From Paenibacillus sp. JNUCC32 (GTDB lineage: Bacteria; Bacillota; Bacilli; Paenibacillales; Paenibacillaceae), in assembly GCF_014863545.1 (NCBI RefSeq), contig NZ_CP062260.1:682001-746000 (forward strand): 64,000 nt of DNA, given 5' to 3'. Below are positions 62,115 through 64,000 of this stretch, in pieces (within the stretch, counting starts at the first letter, position 1; each line of letters opens with the position of its first letter). The notes below the pieces were generated by a model. The model was not told where the DNA came from and ran no database searches. It saw only the letters and a program-made list of their open reading frames with translations. The position numbers and the translations under genes are program-made.

Positions 62115-62873
62115 TTAAGTCGTCATCTTTTTTTGAGTCCGGGTTAAGAATACGATGCACGTGAGCAAAACAACGGTTAATGCGATCCACTGCGAAGTAG
62201 CAAGAGAACCGAACTGGCCTCGGATGATATCGCCTCTGAAAAATTCGATAATAAATCTACCTAAACTATAAAGTATGAGATAAAGACCTGCTATTAGGCC
62301 GTTAGGTCTTTTTCTTCTAGCCATATAAATCAGCAAGAAAAAAATAGAAAAGCTGAATACGCTCTCTAATATTTGCGTAGGAATGAGTTTGACATCATTC
62401 GGGGCAAGCTCGGAATCGTGAAACGTAATTCCAAACCACCCCTCCGTTTCTTCACCATAACAGCAACCGGCGAGAAGGCAGCCGATTCTTCCAAAGCCCT
62501 GCGCTAATGCAAGGGAGGGCACAAAAAGGTCAAGGTATTTTAGAAAGTTTATCTTTTTCTTCTTACAATAGGCATAACCGACCCCAATCCCCCCAATAAT
62601 TCCACCGTACACCACGAATCCTTCCGAAAAATTCAGAACCATCGAAGGATCCTGGACGATATGGTTCATCTGAGTGATCCAAAACAAAAGCTTAGCGCCG
62701 ACCAACCCGCCTAATAAGCTCCAAAAAGTCAGAGAGGAAACATGGGAGAGTTCTACTTGTCTGGAAGCTGCTCTATGAGCAACAACCTTGTAAGCAATCA
62801 GGATTCCGATTGCAATCATCAATCCATAGCCGTAAATGGTCAGAGGTCCGATATGAATGAGTTCATTGTGCAT
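62115..62873 (-). CDS. lgt: Prolipoprotein diacylglyceryl transferase
   Basis: Lgt transfers diacylglycerol from phosphatidylglycerol to the lipobox Cys of prelipoproteins in the membrane. The 252-residue protein has seven hydrophobic segments, the essential YGYGLMIAIG start, FVVYGGIIGG, the signature GRIGCLLAGCCYGEETEG with its Arg, and the C-terminal FFRGDIIRGQFG. A four-residue Lys cluster (YCKKKKI) sits in a loop. AGGAG precedes the ATG. It stands alone rather than with hprK or other genes as the housekeeping copy usually does, so it may be a second copy. Confidence 0.9.
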   Translation of the reverse strand: MHNELIHIGPLTIYGYGLMIAIGILIAYKVVAHRAASRQVELSHVSSLTFWSLLGGLVGAKLLFWITQMNHIVQDPSMVLNFSEGFVVYGGIIGGIGVGYAYCKKKKINFLKYLDLFVPSLALAQGFGRIGCLLAGCCYGEETEGWFGITFHDSELAPNDVKLIPTQILESVFSFSIFFLLIYMARRKRPNGLIAGLYLILYSLGRFIIEFFRGDIIRGQFGSLATSQWIALTVVLLTCIVFLTRTQKKMTT

Positions 62874-62950
62874 ATGTTCATCTCCTATTTGATAAAATTC
62901 TTCCGTCTAAACGCGATGTGATTGAACTACATATTGTAGTGTAATTATTC

Positions 62951-62973
62951 AAAAAAAGGGATTATGAATCCCC
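62951..62973 (-). terminator. Terminator overlapping the stop of the M56 peptidase gene
   Basis: On the minus strand GGGATT-CAT-AATCCC is followed by seven T residues. The hairpin includes the last codons and the stop (62962-62964). Confidence 0.85.
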
Positions 62974-63762
62974 GCCCAACATGAGGAGCAGCAAAATGGA
63001 ACAGGATCTCAGAAAAGGCTTCAGCAGGGCTAACGGAACATTCACGCCTCGATCAGGCTCAAGAACCTGCATGACCCGGTACTCCAATGTCGTATTCGCA
63101 AAATGCACGGCTGTCTCATACCGCTGAAGCTTTCCGAGTTTCGCTAATTGTAATAAGACGCTGCCTAAATACTGCTCCGTACCCATCTGCCGGATGGCGT
63201 AGCGGTCAGCAAACAGCTCTTGCCACGTCTGATAGTAGCGAAGAATCGGTTTAACGATCGGCAAATATCCAAAGGCGTCTGCCAGCAAGGCCGAAAAAAA
63301 CATTTTTAATCCATCGTAATTGCAGCAGTGATATCGTTCATGCAGTAAAATCGCCTTTATTTCCTTGTCAGTAAACATCGCTAAAACGGTAGTGGATACG
63401 ACAATTCTCGGTCGCAGAAGACCCATCGTCAGAGCCACAAAGGCATCGTCCTGTACCACGATGATTTCCGTGCCCCAGTCGCGGTATTTGTAATTGAGCC
63501 GCTTGGTTAATTTGTCGTGCCTGTTGGCACGGAAGTGCCTTAACCATTTGTGCGATAAAACCAACTGCCGGGTACTTCGCCAAATGATCTGACCAAGGGT
63601 ATACGCAATGACAATGTCGATTAAGGCGTAATTCAGTACGGGGCCTTGAACCACTCCGTTTCGAATCTGGTTTGTAATGAGCATTCCCATATGTACCATG
63701 ACAACAGCTACGAATGCGATCATCAGCGCGTAGGCACATCTTAGCCGTATGGTAGGATTCAT
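62962..63762 (-). CDS. M56 (BlaR1-like) membrane metallopeptidase
   Basis: This 266-residue protein has three or so membrane helices around the zinc site HERYH at about residue 140 (LHERYHCCNYDG) and the third ligand region ELFADRYA. It lacks the long extracellular penicillin-binding domain of BlaR1, so it is a short-form sensor protease. It overlaps the BlaI-type repressor gene by ATGA; the pair probably works by proteolytic inactivation of the repressor on a membrane signal. No beta-lactamase gene is visible in the window. Confidence 0.88.
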   Translation of the reverse strand: MNPTIRLRCAYALMIAFVAVVMVHMGMLITNQIRNGVVQGPVLNYALIDIVIAYTLGQIIWRSTRQLVLSHKWLRHFRANRHDKLTKRLNYKYRDWGTEIIVVQDDAFVALTMGLLRPRIVVSTTVLAMFTDKEIKAILLHERYHCCNYDGLKMFFSALLADAFGYLPIVKPILRYYQTWQELFADRYAIRQMGTEQYLGSVLLQLAKLGKLQRYETAVHFANTTLEYRVMQVLEPDRGVNVPLALLKPFLRSCSILLLLMLGGDS

Positions 63763-64000
63763 TGCTTTTTCCCGCGTTTGATATCGTTTAATTTACGCTC
63801 CAGCTTTGCGATCACCTCGGGATCGACATCATCCAGCGCATCGATCATGTGGTTCACGACCAAGCTCCCATATTCTTGAATGAGTCCCTGCGACACTTCT
63901 TTCGTCTGTTCGGTGAGAAATTGCTCCCTCGACTGCAGCGGACTGAACTTGGCTGCCCGTGTCCGGCCGGTTCCCATCATTGCCTTTGTCAGCAGGCCTT
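63759..64000 (-). CDS. BlaI/MecI/CopY-family repressor (5' part beyond window edge)
   Basis: The frame is open to the right end of the window, so the N-terminal winged helix is outside. What remains is GRTRAAKFSPLQSREQFL, matching the wing end and the linker of BlaI-like repressors, and a helical dimerisation tail (SLVVNHMIDALDDVDPEVIAKLERKL). The M56 peptidase that follows is its expected regulator. An internal ATG at 63980 is not taken as the start because the family sequence continues upstream of it. Confidence 0.8.
   Translation of the reverse strand, partial: GLLTKAMMGTGRTRAAKFSPLQSREQFLTEQTKEVSQGLIQEYGSLVVNHMIDALDDVDPEVIAKLERKLNDIKRGKKQ

Overview
The window looks like chromosomal DNA from a Paenibacillus or a close relative (Bacillales). 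The evidence is roughly 50% GC, strong AGGAGG-type ribosome binding sites with frequent TTG/GTG starts, genes typical of that group (YqhG/YqhH, YqzE, the YhaO/YhaN nuclease pair, a YkvI-type transporter), ABC sugar importers of the LplB/LplC type with no ATPase of their own, and a class II (B12) ribonucleotide reductase behind NrdR boxes. The species call is inference.

Layout. 1-9.1 kb is housekeeping: the 3' end of yhaO with yhaN, a YkvI-type transporter, xpt, several small conserved proteins, a tRNA-Leu(CAG) with its own promoter and terminator, and a divergent polysaccharide deacetylase. 9.3-17.2 kb reads mostly leftward: an unusual chemoreceptor, an N-acetylmuramoyl-L-alanine amidase, yqhG-yqhH, and an unrecognised secreted protein; yqzE is on the plus strand. 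17.4-20.4 kb is nrdJ with two NrdR boxes over its promoter. 20.4-28.8 kb is a catabolic operon with a GntR/LacI hybrid regulator, a three-part sugar importer, a phytanoyl-CoA-dioxygenase-like oxygenase and two Gfo/Idh/MocA dehydrogenases. A divergent AraC regulator and GH4 glycosidase follow at 29.1-31.6 kb. 32-37 kb is a peptide-antibiotic sensing and export module: YxeA, a BcrA-like ATPase, two permeases, a response regulator and a kinase, with phased direct repeats in the divergent promoter region.

37.6-42.0 kb is the most unusual part. It is an AT-rich accessory run of single genes: a small membrane protein, an unknown protein, and VOC, ankyrin, DinB and phosphotransferase-family proteins. 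Copies or decayed copies of one hairpin-forming repeat family lie between and after these genes. Another copy sits at 58.9 kb behind a lone hydrolase gene. This resembles a cassette array without a visible integrase. 

42.0-46.5 kb reads leftward: a tightly coupled operon in which a PQQ-type sugar dehydrogenase precedes a complete ECF importer (A1, A2, T, S). 46.7-52.7 kb is a second sugar importer with an AraC/YesN-like membrane sensor. 52.9-53.9 kb holds a YciI protein, a truncated NIPSNAP-like start and a P-loop kinase. 54-57.5 kb is an OpuC-type osmoprotectant importer. 59.1-59.4 kb contains a candidate type I toxin-antitoxin locus with a 27-residue holin-like toxin, which is easily missed. 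The window closes with GNAT, acylphosphatase, AlaX-type editing protein, Lgt, and a BlaI/M56-peptidase pair running off the right edge.

All functional assignments come from reading motifs and remembered family features; no database searches were run.
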